64,000 bases of DNA from Mucilaginibacter sp. PAMC 26640 (GCA_001596135.1 CP014773.1:496001-560000); one strand, 5' to 3'; counted from the stretch's first letter, positions 18,487 through 27,094 are shown. Program-made: numbers and translations. The notes: a model not told the origin generated them from the letters alone.

Positions 18487-18645
18487 ATGGATACGATGAT
18501 TGGCTTTACTATCCAAACAGGTTTATTTTGGGAGCTGGATAACAAGATGGATTTTATATTGCCTTTCATCATCATCGCTTCGTTGGTTTTCGTTAGTATG
18601 AATCTTTTACTTACCAGCCGAAATGCCACCCCGCCAAAATGCTGA
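18487..18645 (+). CDS. Possible 52-residue single-helix membrane protein
   Basis: An open frame from ATG 18487 (alternative ATG 18547) encodes a short polar start, one strong transmembrane helix (about 22-43, with FILPFIIIASLVFVSMNLLL) and a short tail ending PPKC. It follows the sigma operon by 46 bases. The coherent hydrophobic segment argues for a real small protein. The lack of a clear ribosome-binding site and of known homologues argues for caution. Confidence 0.35.
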   Translation: MDTMIGFTIQTGLFWELDNKMDFILPFIIIASLVFVSMNLLLTSRNATPPKC

Positions 18646-18893
18646 TGATTTAAAAAGCCACTGCCGCTGATGGAATGGTAAGTTGGATTGAAAGTATACC
18701 GGTATCAAATCTGCCATTTTATATACAGTCTGGAAATATAATATAAAATCCGTTTGAATAAGAAACTGTTTTACTGTGATTCAGGCGATTTACCGGGTAG
18801 ACAAAGGGTAAAAATACGGTATTGGGCAAATAAGTTTAGTGCTAGCTTTACAGTGTAATTAACCAATTCTTCACAATTTAATCCACAAATAAA
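18646..18893. other. Intergenic region with nothing recognised
   Basis: This AT-rich stretch before the M15 peptidase gene presumably holds its promoter. TAAGTTTAG near 18831 weakly resembles a -7 element. No gene, repeat or fold is supported. Confidence 0.4.
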
Positions 18894-19430
18894 ATGGCAA
18901 AGCTTGATGACCTGATCCCTATCCCGGCTAAGGAAATAATGAACAAAGGATTGAGCTCCGCAGCTGAAACTACTATGCTGGCAGTCCTTGGAACACCCGG
19001 CTCACTTACCAAAGATTGTTCTAAGGGTGATCCGGTATACAACAAAAAACTTCTGACTGGTGTAGACATTGGCCCCTTTAAAGTTACCGGTTTGGCGTAT
19101 GCCGTTGAATCTTTAAAGCAGATCTTCGCCCAGGTAAAGACCGAGCATCCGGATGTTTACGCTGGCGTAAAAACTGCAGGCATGTGGTGCGTAAGAAGTC
19201 GCCGGGCTAACCCCCATAAATTTTCAAACCACAGTTTCGGAACGGCAATAGATCTGTATTTCGGCAAAGGCGTGGTTGACCAGGGCGTACATCAAACGCA
19301 CAGAGGTATCTATATTTTATTCCCTTATTTTAATGCCCACGGCTGGTATTGGGGTGCCGAGTTTTCGGGCGATTATGTAGATTCGATGCATTTTGAGCTG
19401 GCAGAAGAAACGATTTTGAAACATAAATAA
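18894..19430 (+). CDS. M15-family (VanY/endolysin-like) peptidase
   Basis: This 178-residue protein carries the M15 zinc-peptidase signature. SNHSFGTAIDL supplies H113 and D120, and VDSMHFE supplies H166, the three zinc ligands of D-Ala-D-Ala or L-Ala-D-Glu peptidases. The aromatic HGWYWG element precedes the last ligand, as in phage endolysins and VanY-like enzymes. There is no signal peptide, unlike cell-wall remodelling homologues, so export would need another route such as lysis or a secretion system. No phage genes are adjacent. Confidence 0.8.
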   Translation: MAKLDDLIPIPAKEIMNKGLSSAAETTMLAVLGTPGSLTKDCSKGDPVYNKKLLTGVDIGPFKVTGLAYAVESLKQIFAQVKTEHPDVYAGVKTAGMWCVRSRRANPHKFSNHSFGTAIDLYFGKGVVDQGVHQTHRGIYILFPYFNAHGWYWGAEFSGDYVDSMHFELAEETILKHK

Positions 19431-19483
19431 TAGCTTGCGGAGACTCGCTATCCTATATTGGCAGCATATTGTTGATATAGTTC

Positions 19484-19541
19484 TTAATAAACGAGCGTGT
19501 TCGGGCATATTCGGGCTGTTCGCGCTTGTTTTTATTAAAAT
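19484..19541. terminator. Imperfect bidirectional terminator-like hairpin
   Basis: ATAAACGAGCG and CGCGCTTGTTTTTAT can pair across an internal region containing two copies of TTCGGGC. It lies between two convergent genes. The stem is imperfect. Confidence 0.4.
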
Positions 19542-19563
19542 GTAGCGCGAACAGAAACAGGTT

Positions 19564-21267
19564 TTAGTACCGCCAGCTTTTCAGATCAGCGCCTTTTGGT
19601 GCCCTGCCCCCTATTTCGTCCACCCATCGTTTAATAAACATTTGGTGATACCGCAGGCGGCTAATATAGTTAGGCTGGGTATGGTCGCCATTCCAGCAAT
19701 GCTCGGCGCGGTCGCCGTAGTCAACCTGGCAGTTACAAACTGGGTTGCTCAGCTTTTTCAGCATATCCTCGGCACTATAAACAGCATTGTTTAGATAATA
19801 GGTGTCCATATCGCCCACGTAAATATGAATTTTTCCTTTTAACTTATCGCCAATTTTGGGCCAGTCGCGTTTTATGATATGGGTAAGGTCGAAATGTTCT
19901 TTCCAGTAATTCGCCACGCTGGTGTCAATAACACCTGTGTATTTGTCGTAGATCCGCTTGGGGTAGCCATCCTTATCCATCGGCGAAAACACAGCCTCCC
20001 AAATATCAAACTGGTCGCCACTGCGGCTGCGGGTGCCTAGTGCCAGTTCACGCTGATTGATCTCTTTCAAAGTAGCCTGAACATGGCCTAGATAATCGCG
20101 CTCGCCGGGGCGGGGCGTTTTCTTAAAGTCGCTTTCGGGGTAGTAGGCATTCTTGTCCTCATAAATATTCATGGTGGTGTAATGGTGAAAATCAACCGGA
20201 TCAGGGCAGGCGGCATAACTGCCATTATATTCATCGGGATACAGCACCTGCACAGCCAGGGCCTCCCAGCCGCCGGTAGAGCCTCCATATACAAAACGCG
20301 CCCAGCCTTTACCGATTCCCCGGAAGCGCCGCTCAATCTCCGGGATCAGCTCATAGGTTATCGCATCGCCATAGGGACCAAGGTTCTCTGAATTCACTGC
20401 ATAAGAGTCGTCATAATAAGGGTTGGCATGCTGGATCTCTATCGCCAGCACCCTCGGGAACTTGGGGCCGGTCCACAGCTTATAAAAGTCATACGCCTCC
20501 TGCTGCACAATACGGTTATAGCCCGTTATATGGAAACGGGCAGAAGTATCAGGCTTCAAACCAGCATCAGGTGGAGTTGCGCTAAAACCCTCAAAATCTG
20601 CCGGGAAATGTCCGTGGAATATAGCCAGCGGATATTTCACTTTAGGATGCTCCTCAAAGCCGCCTGGCAACAATATGTTTGCGCCGATATACATCGGCCT
20701 GCCCCAAAACTCGGTAAGCAGTTTACTTTGAATGCGGATATGCTTAATATATTTGGTATCGGCAGGTGATTTGATTGGCGGGATGATCTGGCTGATGTTT
20801 AGGGCGATCTCCTTATTAGCCATCGGGTCGATGTGCAATTTTACCGGCAGGGAATAGATATTACCCGGAGCCACGTTCCAGTGCTGGCCTTCGCCGCGGT
20901 CCATCGACAGCTTCACGGTTTGCCCCGTTTTTAGGTGAAAGGTTTCATACTTGTGCAGCAATACTTGTAGGTAGTAATCGCCTGCGGGCAGGTCCTTCAG
21001 TCGCTCAACCGGGTAGCCGAAGGCTTGCACATCTATAGTTTGGCTGGTTGCCGGCTGCCAATTCTCTACATCCACACCGAAAACCTGCTGGGTATTTTGC
21101 GCATCGCCTACCTGGAAACGGGGTTCGGCCAGGTTATTTTTGGAGACCAGTAAGAGTAACCGGCCATCAAGTGCCACCTGGTGCAGGGCGGGAGATATGG
21201 TAACTCTGAAAGTTTGCGCGAAAGCAGGTACGTAAATTAAAAGCAGCAGGTACAGGAATTTTTTCAT
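19564..21267 (-). CDS. Secreted alpha/beta-hydrolase esterase
   Basis: This 567-residue protein has a signal peptide (about 1-17, ending AFAQ) and an N-terminal beta-rich region (about 20-180). The esterase domain has the nucleophile S330 in YGGSTGGWEAL. Residues such as DMDTYYLNN and the late AEHCWNGDH supply likely Asp and His partners. The layout resembles secreted D-/feruloyl-type esterases of Bacteroidota, but the substrate is not evident. It is transcribed alone, divergent from ispH. Confidence 0.75.
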   Translation of the reverse strand: MKKFLYLLLLIYVPAFAQTFRVTISPALHQVALDGRLLLLVSKNNLAEPRFQVGDAQNTQQVFGVDVENWQPATSQTIDVQAFGYPVERLKDLPAGDYYLQVLLHKYETFHLKTGQTVKLSMDRGEGQHWNVAPGNIYSLPVKLHIDPMANKEIALNISQIIPPIKSPADTKYIKHIRIQSKLLTEFWGRPMYIGANILLPGGFEEHPKVKYPLAIFHGHFPADFEGFSATPPDAGLKPDTSARFHITGYNRIVQQEAYDFYKLWTGPKFPRVLAIEIQHANPYYDDSYAVNSENLGPYGDAITYELIPEIERRFRGIGKGWARFVYGGSTGGWEALAVQVLYPDEYNGSYAACPDPVDFHHYTTMNIYEDKNAYYPESDFKKTPRPGERDYLGHVQATLKEINQRELALGTRSRSGDQFDIWEAVFSPMDKDGYPKRIYDKYTGVIDTSVANYWKEHFDLTHIIKRDWPKIGDKLKGKIHIYVGDMDTYYLNNAVYSAEDMLKKLSNPVCNCQVDYGDRAEHCWNGDHTQPNYISRLRYHQMFIKRWVDEIGGRAPKGADLKSWRY

Positions 21268-21351
21268 GTGAGGGCAAGTTTACCCAAATATATAAAAGGA
21301 TCTTAATGAACGGCCAATGGAATTTTCAAAGACAAGTTTGACTGCTTGCAC

Positions 21352-21371
21352 CCGTTGGTTGCAACCAACGG
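21352..21371. repeat. Perfect 20-bp palindrome
   Basis: CCGTTGGTT-GC-AACCAACGG is its own reverse complement with no loop. That suits a dimeric protein site better than an RNA hairpin, although it may be part of a dispersed element. Confidence 0.7.
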
Positions 21372-21456
21372 CAGTGAAGTTGCACCTCTGGCGAGTTTAC
21401 CAGCTTGGTACGGACCAGACCGATAGCACTAAAAAGCAGTAATACTTCATTACCGT

Positions 21457-21468
21457 CCCTTTAAAGGG
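21457..21468. repeat. CCCTTTAAAGGG palindrome
   Basis: This short G/C-bounded palindrome resembles the elements at 31-57 and 60923-60935 and is probably another copy of the dispersed family. Confidence 0.45.
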
Positions 21469-21564
21469 GCGGCCGGCAAAAAGATGGAGGTTTTAGCTAC
21501 AGTTTAATCCGCCCCTCTCTATATCCATCTCACCTTTTCTCTTTTACTATAAATATTAATAGCG

Positions 21565-21572
21565 TATTTTTG
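21565..21572 (+). promoter_or_regulatory. Candidate -7 element of ispH
   Basis: TATTTTTG matches TAnnTTTG perfectly and ends only 7 bases before the ATG. If transcription starts at the usual distance, the message is nearly leaderless. Confidence 0.5.
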
Positions 21573-21579
21573 TATCCAA

Positions 21580-22431
21580 ATGGGTGATTATCAGTTAAAG
21601 GTTACTATCGATCAGGATTCGGGCTTTTGTTTCGGTGTGGTATACGCTATCGATATGGCCGAAGAAATTTTGGCCGAAGATGGGTATTTATATTGCCTTG
21701 GTGATATTGTACACAATGACGAAGAAGTTGACCGGCTAAAGGCACAGGGCCTGCGCATTATTGAACATGCCGAACTGTTAAACCTGCGCGATGAAAAAGT
21801 ATTGATCCGTGCACACGGTGAAGCACCCGAAACTTACCGGATTGCTTTAGATAACAACATTACCCTGATAGATGCCAGCTGCCCCGTAGTTTTAAAATTG
21901 CAAAACCGAATCAAAACATCTTATGATAAAGATGAGAAGATCCTGATCTTTGGTAAACATGGCCACGCCGAAGTGGTGGGTTTAGAAGGGCAAACCAATG
22001 GTAACGCACTGGTATTCCAGGACATTGCAGAACTGGATGACGTAGAACTTCCTGCCAGTTTTACCCTGTACAGCCAAACCACTAAAAGCATGGAGAAGTT
22101 TTACAATGTAAAGGATGAGTTGATCAGCCGCGGTTATGAAGTGAAGGCAAACGATACGATTTGCCGCCAGGTATCCAACCGGGACAAAGATCTGCCGGCG
22201 TTTGTAGCTAAATTTGATAAGATCGTTTTTGTATCCGGCAAAAAATCATCTAACGGTAAAGTGCTTTATGAGGTTTGCCGAAAACATAACCCCAACAGTT
22301 ATTTCGTCTCCAGCGTAAGCGAATTGCGCACGGACATGTTTGCCCCAAATGACAGGATAGGTATAGCCGGAGCAACATCAACCCCCATGTGGCTTATGCA
22401 ACAAGTAAAAGCAGAACTGGAAACGTATTAA
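21580..22431 (+). CDS. ispH: 4-hydroxy-3-methylbut-2-enyl diphosphate reductase IspH
   Basis: This 283-residue cytoplasmic Fe-S enzyme makes isopentenyl and dimethylallyl diphosphate in the last step of the MEP pathway. The three cluster cysteines are present: C17 in GFCFGV, C101 in DASCPVV and C194 in TICRQVSNR. The GKHGHAEVVGL substrate segment is also present. It is followed after 28 bases by the carotenoid ketolase gene, so precursor supply and carotenoid tailoring are probably co-transcribed. Confidence 0.95.
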   Translation: MGDYQLKVTIDQDSGFCFGVVYAIDMAEEILAEDGYLYCLGDIVHNDEEVDRLKAQGLRIIEHAELLNLRDEKVLIRAHGEAPETYRIALDNNITLIDASCPVVLKLQNRIKTSYDKDEKILIFGKHGHAEVVGLEGQTNGNALVFQDIAELDDVELPASFTLYSQTTKSMEKFYNVKDELISRGYEVKANDTICRQVSNRDKDLPAFVAKFDKIVFVSGKKSSNGKVLYEVCRKHNPNSYFVSSVSELRTDMFAPNDRIGIAGATSTPMWLMQQVKAELETY

Positions 22432-22459
22432 CTGCACGCTATTTGCTGTATACCAATTA

Positions 22460-23173
22460 GTGGAAAAATCACCTTCATATACCGGCCTGTTGGTTGCCAT
22501 TCTGGTGATTGGCACTTGGATAACTGCCATCATTTTACTGATGCAATGGCAAGTAAACTTTGCCAACCCTTTGCTATACCTCTGCATACTGGTGCAAATG
22601 CACTTGTATACCGGTTTGTTCATCACCGCCCACGATGCGATGCACGGAACAGTAGCGCCGGATAAAAACATTAACAACGCTGTGGGGTATATCTGTACGT
22701 TTCTTTATGCCACTTTCTGGTATAAGCAACTTTATGGAAAACACCATATGCATCACAATAGCGTACACACAGCGGATGATCCGGATTACCACAACGGAGG
22801 ATTCTTTTCCTGGTACGTGCGTTTCATCCGAAATTACCTCTCTATTTGGCAAATTGTAGTCATGGCAGCCTTGTTTAACATCTTGAAGCTTTGGATTCCA
22901 CAAGCTAACCTGCTGCTTTTTTGGGTTGCACCCTCATTGTTAAGCACGTTGCAACTATTCTACTTTGGCACCTATTTACCTCACAAAGGCGAACACGACA
23001 ATAAGCATCAAAGCCGCAGCTTTAGGCGCAACCATTTCCTGGCATTTTTCAGCTGTTACTTTTTTGGCTATCACTACGAACATCACGAAGCGCCCTGGGT
23101 ACCGTGGTGGAAATTATGGCAAACCCCGCTGCCACCGGTACAGCATCGCACCGAGATTGCCCCTCATCATTAA
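22460..23173 (+). CDS. crtW: Beta-carotene ketolase CrtW
   Basis: This 237-residue integral membrane di-iron enzyme has the CrtW histidine boxes: H58-DAM-H62, H95HMHH99 and H205-YEHH209. It also has the family-typical FYFGTYLPHKG segment (about 167-177). CrtW adds a 4-keto group to a beta-ionone ring. The start is GTG 28 bases after ispH, because the first in-frame ATG would delete the first helix. With crtD and cruF elsewhere in the window it fits a flexixanthin-type monocyclic ketocarotenoid pathway. Confidence 0.85.
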   Translation: MEKSPSYTGLLVAILVIGTWITAIILLMQWQVNFANPLLYLCILVQMHLYTGLFITAHDAMHGTVAPDKNINNAVGYICTFLYATFWYKQLYGKHHMHHNSVHTADDPDYHNGGFFSWYVRFIRNYLSIWQIVVMAALFNILKLWIPQANLLLFWVAPSLLSTLQLFYFGTYLPHKGEHDNKHQSRSFRRNHFLAFFSCYFFGYHYEHHEAPWVPWWKLWQTPLPPVQHRTEIAPHH

Positions 23174-23219
23174 TTTGCAATAATAGGCGGCGGCTCAAGC
23201 CAATAGGGCCTATTTTTCT

Positions 23220-23227
23220 TACATTTG
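23220..23227 (+). promoter_or_regulatory. Candidate -7 element of hemH
   Basis: TACATTTG matches TAnnTTTG perfectly, 14 bases before the ferrochelatase ATG. Confidence 0.5.
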
Positions 23228-23241
23228 CGCACTTGTATATT

Positions 23242-24267
23242 ATGGCAAAAAAAGGAGTTTTAATTGTAAATTTAGGCACACCGGATAGTCCGTCTACAGC
23301 GGATGTACGTAAGTATTTGGATGAGTTTTTAATGGATCCGCGGGTAATCGATGTAAACGCTGCATTGCGTACGGTATTGGTAAAAGGTATTATCGTACCT
23401 TTCCGCGCACCAAAATCAGCCAAACTCTACAGGGCAATTTGGGATGAGAAAACCGGATCACCGCTAAAACACTACAGCATTTTACAGCGGCAGCTTTTAC
23501 AGGATCACCTTGGCGACGAGTATATGGTGGAATTGGCTATGCGTTACCAAAGCCCGTCTATTGAATCTGCACTGCTACGATTTAAAGAAGCCCTGATCAG
23601 CGAGATCCAGGTGATTGCGTTATTCCCGCAATATGCTTCTGCAAGTACAGGGTCTGTTTATGATAAGGTAATGAGCCTGGTGAAAGACTGGCAAACCATC
23701 CCTACCATCTCATTCGTAAACTCTTTTCATGATAACGAGCTGATGATAGAAACGTTTGCGGATAACGGCCGTAAATATCAGCCCGAAACGTACGATCATA
23801 TTCTATTCAGCTTTCACGGCTTACCGCAGCGCCAACTAAAAAAATGTGACCATACCGGCAATTATTGCCTCAAAACCGATGGCTGCTGCAACACCTTAAA
23901 CGATACCAATAAACTTTGTTACTCCGCACAATCGCATGATACGGCAAGACTGATTGCTGAGAAGCTGAACTTGCCTAAAGATAAATATTCAGTTTGCTTC
24001 CAATCCCGGCTGGGAAACGATCCATGGGTAAAGCCATATACCAGCGAAGTAATTGCCCAATTGGCTAAAGAAGGCAAGAAGCGCCTGCTTGTTTTCTGCC
24101 CCGCTTTTGTTGCCGACTGCCTAGAAACGGTTTTTGAAGTTACCGAAGAATATGGCGAAGAATTTAAAGCGCTTGGCGGCGAGCACATACAGCTGGTAGA
24201 GAGCCTGAACGATTCTCCGAAATGGATAGAAGCGATGGCACAGATGGTGAAGCCTGCTGCTCGTTAA
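23242..24267 (+). CDS. hemH: Ferrochelatase
   Basis: I start at ATG 23242 (MAKKGVLIVNLGTPDSP), because the frame upstream to 23104 overlaps crtW and lacks family similarity. The 341-residue protein has the ferrochelatase opening VNLGTPD, the catalytic H192 in FSFHGLPQRQ and the QSRLGNDPWVKPYT substrate loop. It inserts ferrous iron into the porphyrin in the last or next-to-last step of heme synthesis. A Cys-rich insert (CDHTGNYC..DGCC, about 202-216) follows the catalytic His. Confidence 0.93.
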   Translation: MAKKGVLIVNLGTPDSPSTADVRKYLDEFLMDPRVIDVNAALRTVLVKGIIVPFRAPKSAKLYRAIWDEKTGSPLKHYSILQRQLLQDHLGDEYMVELAMRYQSPSIESALLRFKEALISEIQVIALFPQYASASTGSVYDKVMSLVKDWQTIPTISFVNSFHDNELMIETFADNGRKYQPETYDHILFSFHGLPQRQLKKCDHTGNYCLKTDGCCNTLNDTNKLCYSAQSHDTARLIAEKLNLPKDKYSVCFQSRLGNDPWVKPYTSEVIAQLAKEGKKRLLVFCPAFVADCLETVFEVTEEYGEEFKALGGEHIQLVESLNDSPKWIEAMAQMVKPAAR

Positions 24268-24322
24268 ACAGTAAGCGTCTTTACAAGCTGCGGCATTTCA
24301 ACATCTGTTCGCCTTAACGGAA

Positions 24323-25801
24323 TTAGGGGGCCGGGCTTAATTCGCTTACGATTTTAGCCGATAATAAGCATAACGGGATACCGCCACCCGGGTGTACGCT
24401 GCCCCCACAAAAGTAAAGGCCTTTAACGTTTGATGATTTGTTGGCATGACGCAGGAAGGCTGCAAACTGGCTATTGGAACTGGTTCCATAAATGGACCCC
24501 TTATAAGACGAGGTTTTACTCTCGATGCTTCGCGGATCGAGGATACTTTCGCCAACGATCAGCTTATCGATGTCCTCACTTAAAATACCCGTTAATTTTT
24601 CCAATATATTTTTCCGGGCCGATGAGATAAGCTGATCCCAATCCTGCCCGTTATTGGCCGGCACGTTGATCATCACAAACCAGTTTTCGCAACCGGGGGG
24701 TGCATCATCAGATTTGTATTTGGAACTGATATTGAGGTAAACGGTTGGGTCCCGGTAAATATCCTGCCGCTGCCAAATATGGTCGAACTCCGCTTTGTAA
24801 TCTTTACTAAAAAAGATGTTGTGCAAATCCAGTTCCGGAAAACTTTTGTTAATGCCCCAATAAAATATCAAAGCCGAACTACTGCGTTCCTGACTGAGGA
24901 TCTTGGCCGGGTGTAATTCGGGGTGTTTGTTCAAAAGGTTTTTATACGTGAACCAAACATCCATGTTAGATATAACCAGGTCTCCCAAAACATCTTTCGC
25001 CTTTATCTTTAAACCCTTTACCTGCTTGTTGATCACCACAATTTCCTCAACACGGGAATTATAATTGAACCTTACACCTAATTCCGCTGCCAGCTTAACC
25101 AGGCTTGTAGTAATGCTGTACATTCCTTCGTTAGGAAAATATGCACCGTAATGATGTTCCAGGTGTGGAATAACGTTTAATGTCGCCGGTGCCTGGTACG
25201 GATTTGAACCATTATAAGTGGCGTATCTATCAAAGAACTGTACTATCCGTTCGTCCTTAAAATAGGATGTATTAGCTTTGTGCATGGTACGAAAGGCATC
25301 GATTTTCGGCAACTTAAACACCGAGCGTATCGTATCCCAGCGCAGATAGGTTTGGAGCTGATGTAAGGATCGCTCTAAAAAAACATGGTTGGTAATGGTA
25401 TAGATGCCGCTGCTATTGGCCAGGTATTTTATAACATTAATTTCAGGCTCAGCAGTTGACCGGTTAATTTCCCGGGCAAATTTTTGCGTATTCGCGTTGG
25501 CATCTATGCGCGTGCCGTCCTCATAAAAGTACCGGCACACTACGTCCAGTTTTTGGTACCGGAAGTAGTCGGATGGCTTTTTACCGGCCAGTTCAAAAAT
25601 TTCCTCTACATATTGCGGCATGGTAAACAGGCTGGGGCCTGCATCAAAACGATATCCGTTTTGATCTATTTCGGAAAGTTTGCCACCAGCATAACCATTG
25701 GCTTCAAAAACCTCAACAATATAACCTTTTACTGCCAGCCGGATGGCGGTGGCGATGCCCGCGATTCCGGCACCAATGATTAAAGCTTTTTTTTGCGGCA
25801 T
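24323..25801 (-). CDS. crtD: CrtD-like carotenoid desaturase (CrtI family)
   Basis: This 492-residue flavoprotein opens with the FAD motif IIGAGIAGIATAIRLAVKGY and GGKLSE, then YRFDAGPSLFTMP. It ends with the CrtI-family C-terminal signature GLYFCGGSVHPGGGIPLCLLSAK. The N-terminal words fit the CrtD branch (1-hydroxycarotenoid 3,4-desaturase) better than phytoene-desaturating CrtI, which usually has a GGRAR motif. With CruF this gives the 1'-hydroxy-3',4'-didehydro end group. Its ATG overlaps the stop of the upstream PIN-domain gene by one base, so its translation is coupled to a toxin-antitoxin pair. Confidence 0.7.
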   Translation of the reverse strand: MPQKKALIIGAGIAGIATAIRLAVKGYIVEVFEANGYAGGKLSEIDQNGYRFDAGPSLFTMPQYVEEIFELAGKKPSDYFRYQKLDVVCRYFYEDGTRIDANANTQKFAREINRSTAEPEINVIKYLANSSGIYTITNHVFLERSLHQLQTYLRWDTIRSVFKLPKIDAFRTMHKANTSYFKDERIVQFFDRYATYNGSNPYQAPATLNVIPHLEHHYGAYFPNEGMYSITTSLVKLAAELGVRFNYNSRVEEIVVINKQVKGLKIKAKDVLGDLVISNMDVWFTYKNLLNKHPELHPAKILSQERSSSALIFYWGINKSFPELDLHNIFFSKDYKAEFDHIWQRQDIYRDPTVYLNISSKYKSDDAPPGCENWFVMINVPANNGQDWDQLISSARKNILEKLTGILSEDIDKLIVGESILDPRSIESKTSSYKGSIYGTSSNSQFAAFLRHANKSSNVKGLYFCGGSVHPGGGIPLCLLSAKIVSELSPAP

Positions 25802-26232
25802 TAAAAATCACAATTAAAGTTTTCTGCAATGAGCAATTGCTTTAGTAAGATATCACCAGTTAAAGCGAGGTGAATTATTTGCTTTTGGGAAATTGCCGAG
25901 GCTAATTGAATTGCATCCAAAGTTCGTAAACCCCTGGTTCCGTATTTTGCTACCAAGCGTTGCGCCTGCTTTAAAAGCAGTGTATCAATTTCAATTATAT
26001 TAAAGTTCTTAAAATCCTTGTCAACCAGTGATAGAAACATTTCCGCCTCGGGGAGAACCAAATGCCCCATCCTCACTTTTTTAAAAATTGCTGAATAAAT
26101 CTCAACCGTAGTTAATTCAGAAATATAGATACCAAAGCCAGGATTCGCGTTTAAGAAATTCAGAAGTTTATTCGTATCATCTTCCTGATGATATAATTTG
26201 GTAAGTGATGAGGTATCAAAAAAAACATTCAC
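25801..26232 (-). CDS. VapC-like PIN-domain toxin
   Basis: This 143-residue protein has the PIN nuclease acidic set D6 (FFDTSSLTKLY), E44 (TTVEIYSAI), D106 (LRTLDAIQLA) and D127 (TGDILL). VapC enzymes cut specific tRNAs or rRNA. All four metal ligands are present, so the toxin is probably active. The start overlaps the antitoxin stop by four bases (ATGA) and the stop overlaps the crtD start by one base, giving a three-gene coupled unit. Confidence 0.85.
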   Translation of the reverse strand: MNVFFDTSSLTKLYHQEDDTNKLLNFLNANPGFGIYISELTTVEIYSAIFKKVRMGHLVLPEAEMFLSLVDKDFKNFNIIEIDTLLLKQAQRLVAKYGTRGLRTLDAIQLASAISQKQIIHLALTGDILLKQLLIAENFNCDF

Positions 26233-26459
26233 AGTGCACTTGTTCTCTCTTCAATTACAGCATCGGCCAAACTTCCTTTTAATTCTTTGAGTATCTCCCG
26301 ACCTTTGGCGAAAGAAAAATCATCGACCGTTAAACGTTTTCCCTTATTTGAAATATCTTCATCCAAAAAAGTGACAACAACCTTTACAGGTTTATCAATC
26401 GTCACTGGTTTATCCAATGTCACGGTGCCATTTTCGTATGTTCCACTTAATTGAACCAT
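26229..26459 (-). CDS. Antitoxin-like partner of the PIN toxin
   Basis: I start at ATG 26459 (MVQLSGTYENGTVTLDKPV), five codons inside the longest frame. The 76-residue protein has an N-terminal beta-rich region like small AbrB/DUF2281-type antitoxins. A charged helical C-terminal tail (KGREILKELKGSLADAVIEERTSAL) would wrap the toxin. It precedes and overlaps the toxin gene, the normal antitoxin-first order. The exact family is uncertain. Confidence 0.7.
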   Translation of the reverse strand: MVQLSGTYENGTVTLDKPVTIDKPVKVVVTFLDEDISNKGKRLTVDDFSFAKGREILKELKGSLADAVIEERTSAL

Positions 26460-26488
26460 AATCAAATTTAACAAATTGCATGTGAAAT

Positions 26489-26519
26489 AAAAGGAGGAAC
26501 TTTTTAAATTCCTCCTTTT
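26489..26519 (-). terminator. Rho-independent terminator of the PfpI gene
   Basis: AAAAGGAGGAA pairs perfectly with TTCCTCCTTTT (26489-26499 and 26509-26519). Read on the minus strand it lies 20 bases after the PfpI stop codon. Confidence 0.88.
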
Positions 26520-26539
26520 TAATTAATGAAACCATAAGC

Positions 26540-27094
26540 TTACGCTTCTTCGTGTACACCTTCTCCAATTTCCTCAATCGTTTTGCGATTAAAGGCATCA
26601 AGATCCTTTGGTGTGCGGCTTGTTATCAAACCATTATCTACCACTACTTCTTCATCTACCCATTCTGCACCTGCATTTTTCAAATCAGTTTCCAAAGATG
26701 GATAAGAGGTAAGGCGGCGACCGCTGATCATGCCTGTCTCAATAAGCACCTGCGGACCATGACAAATTGCTGCCACCGGCTTGCCTTCGTCTAAAAATGC
26801 CGATACGAAGGCTACCGCGTCTTTATTTTGACGCAATTTGTCAGGATTTAAAACGCCGCCAGGTAATACCAAAGCATCATAATCATCCGGGCTTACGTCA
26901 CTCAAATTCTTATCCACATCAACCTCAATACCCCAATCGGTTTCGTTCCAGGCTTTTATCTTGCCACTTTGTGGCGATATGATGTGTACTGTTGCACCCG
27001 CTGCTTCCAAAGCCGCTTTAGGGCTGGTAAGTTCTACTTGTTCAAAGCCCTCTTCTGTCAGAAGAGCTACTTTCTTGTTATTTAAATTTGCCAT
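26540..27094 (-). CDS. PfpI/DJ-1 superfamily protein
   Basis: I start at ATG 27094 (MANLNNKKVALLTEEGFEQVEL). The 184-residue cytoplasmic protein has the DJ-1/PfpI fold with nucleophile C111 in AAICHGPQ followed by H112, and an N-terminal acidic residue at E14/E15. Members are called proteases, glyoxalases or deglycases; the AICHGP elbow and size fit the YhbO/PfpI branch, linked to aldehyde or oxidative stress. It lies 75 bases downstream of a LysR regulator on the same strand. Confidence 0.85.
   Translation of the reverse strand: MANLNNKKVALLTEEGFEQVELTSPKAALEAAGATVHIISPQSGKIKAWNETDWGIEVDVDKNLSDVSPDDYDALVLPGGVLNPDKLRQNKDAVAFVSAFLDEGKPVAAICHGPQVLIETGMISGRRLTSYPSLETDLKNAGAEWVDEEVVVDNGLITSRTPKDLDAFNRKTIEEIGEGVHEEA

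Larger units (their letters stand above)
21268..21579. other. Divergent intergenic region between esterase gene and ispH
   Basis: This 312-base region contains a perfect 20-base palindrome (21352-21371), a CCCTTTAAAGGG palindrome (21457-21468) and the ispH -7 element. I see no gene in it. Confidence 0.6.

Noticed and set aside
18449..18538. 29-codon frame starting ATG 18449
   Set aside because: Very short, no coherent features, and it overlaps the better-supported 52-codon frame.
23104..23241. N-terminal extension of ferrochelatase
   Set aside because: It overlaps crtW and lacks family similarity; ATG 23242 begins the canonical sequence and follows a -7 element.
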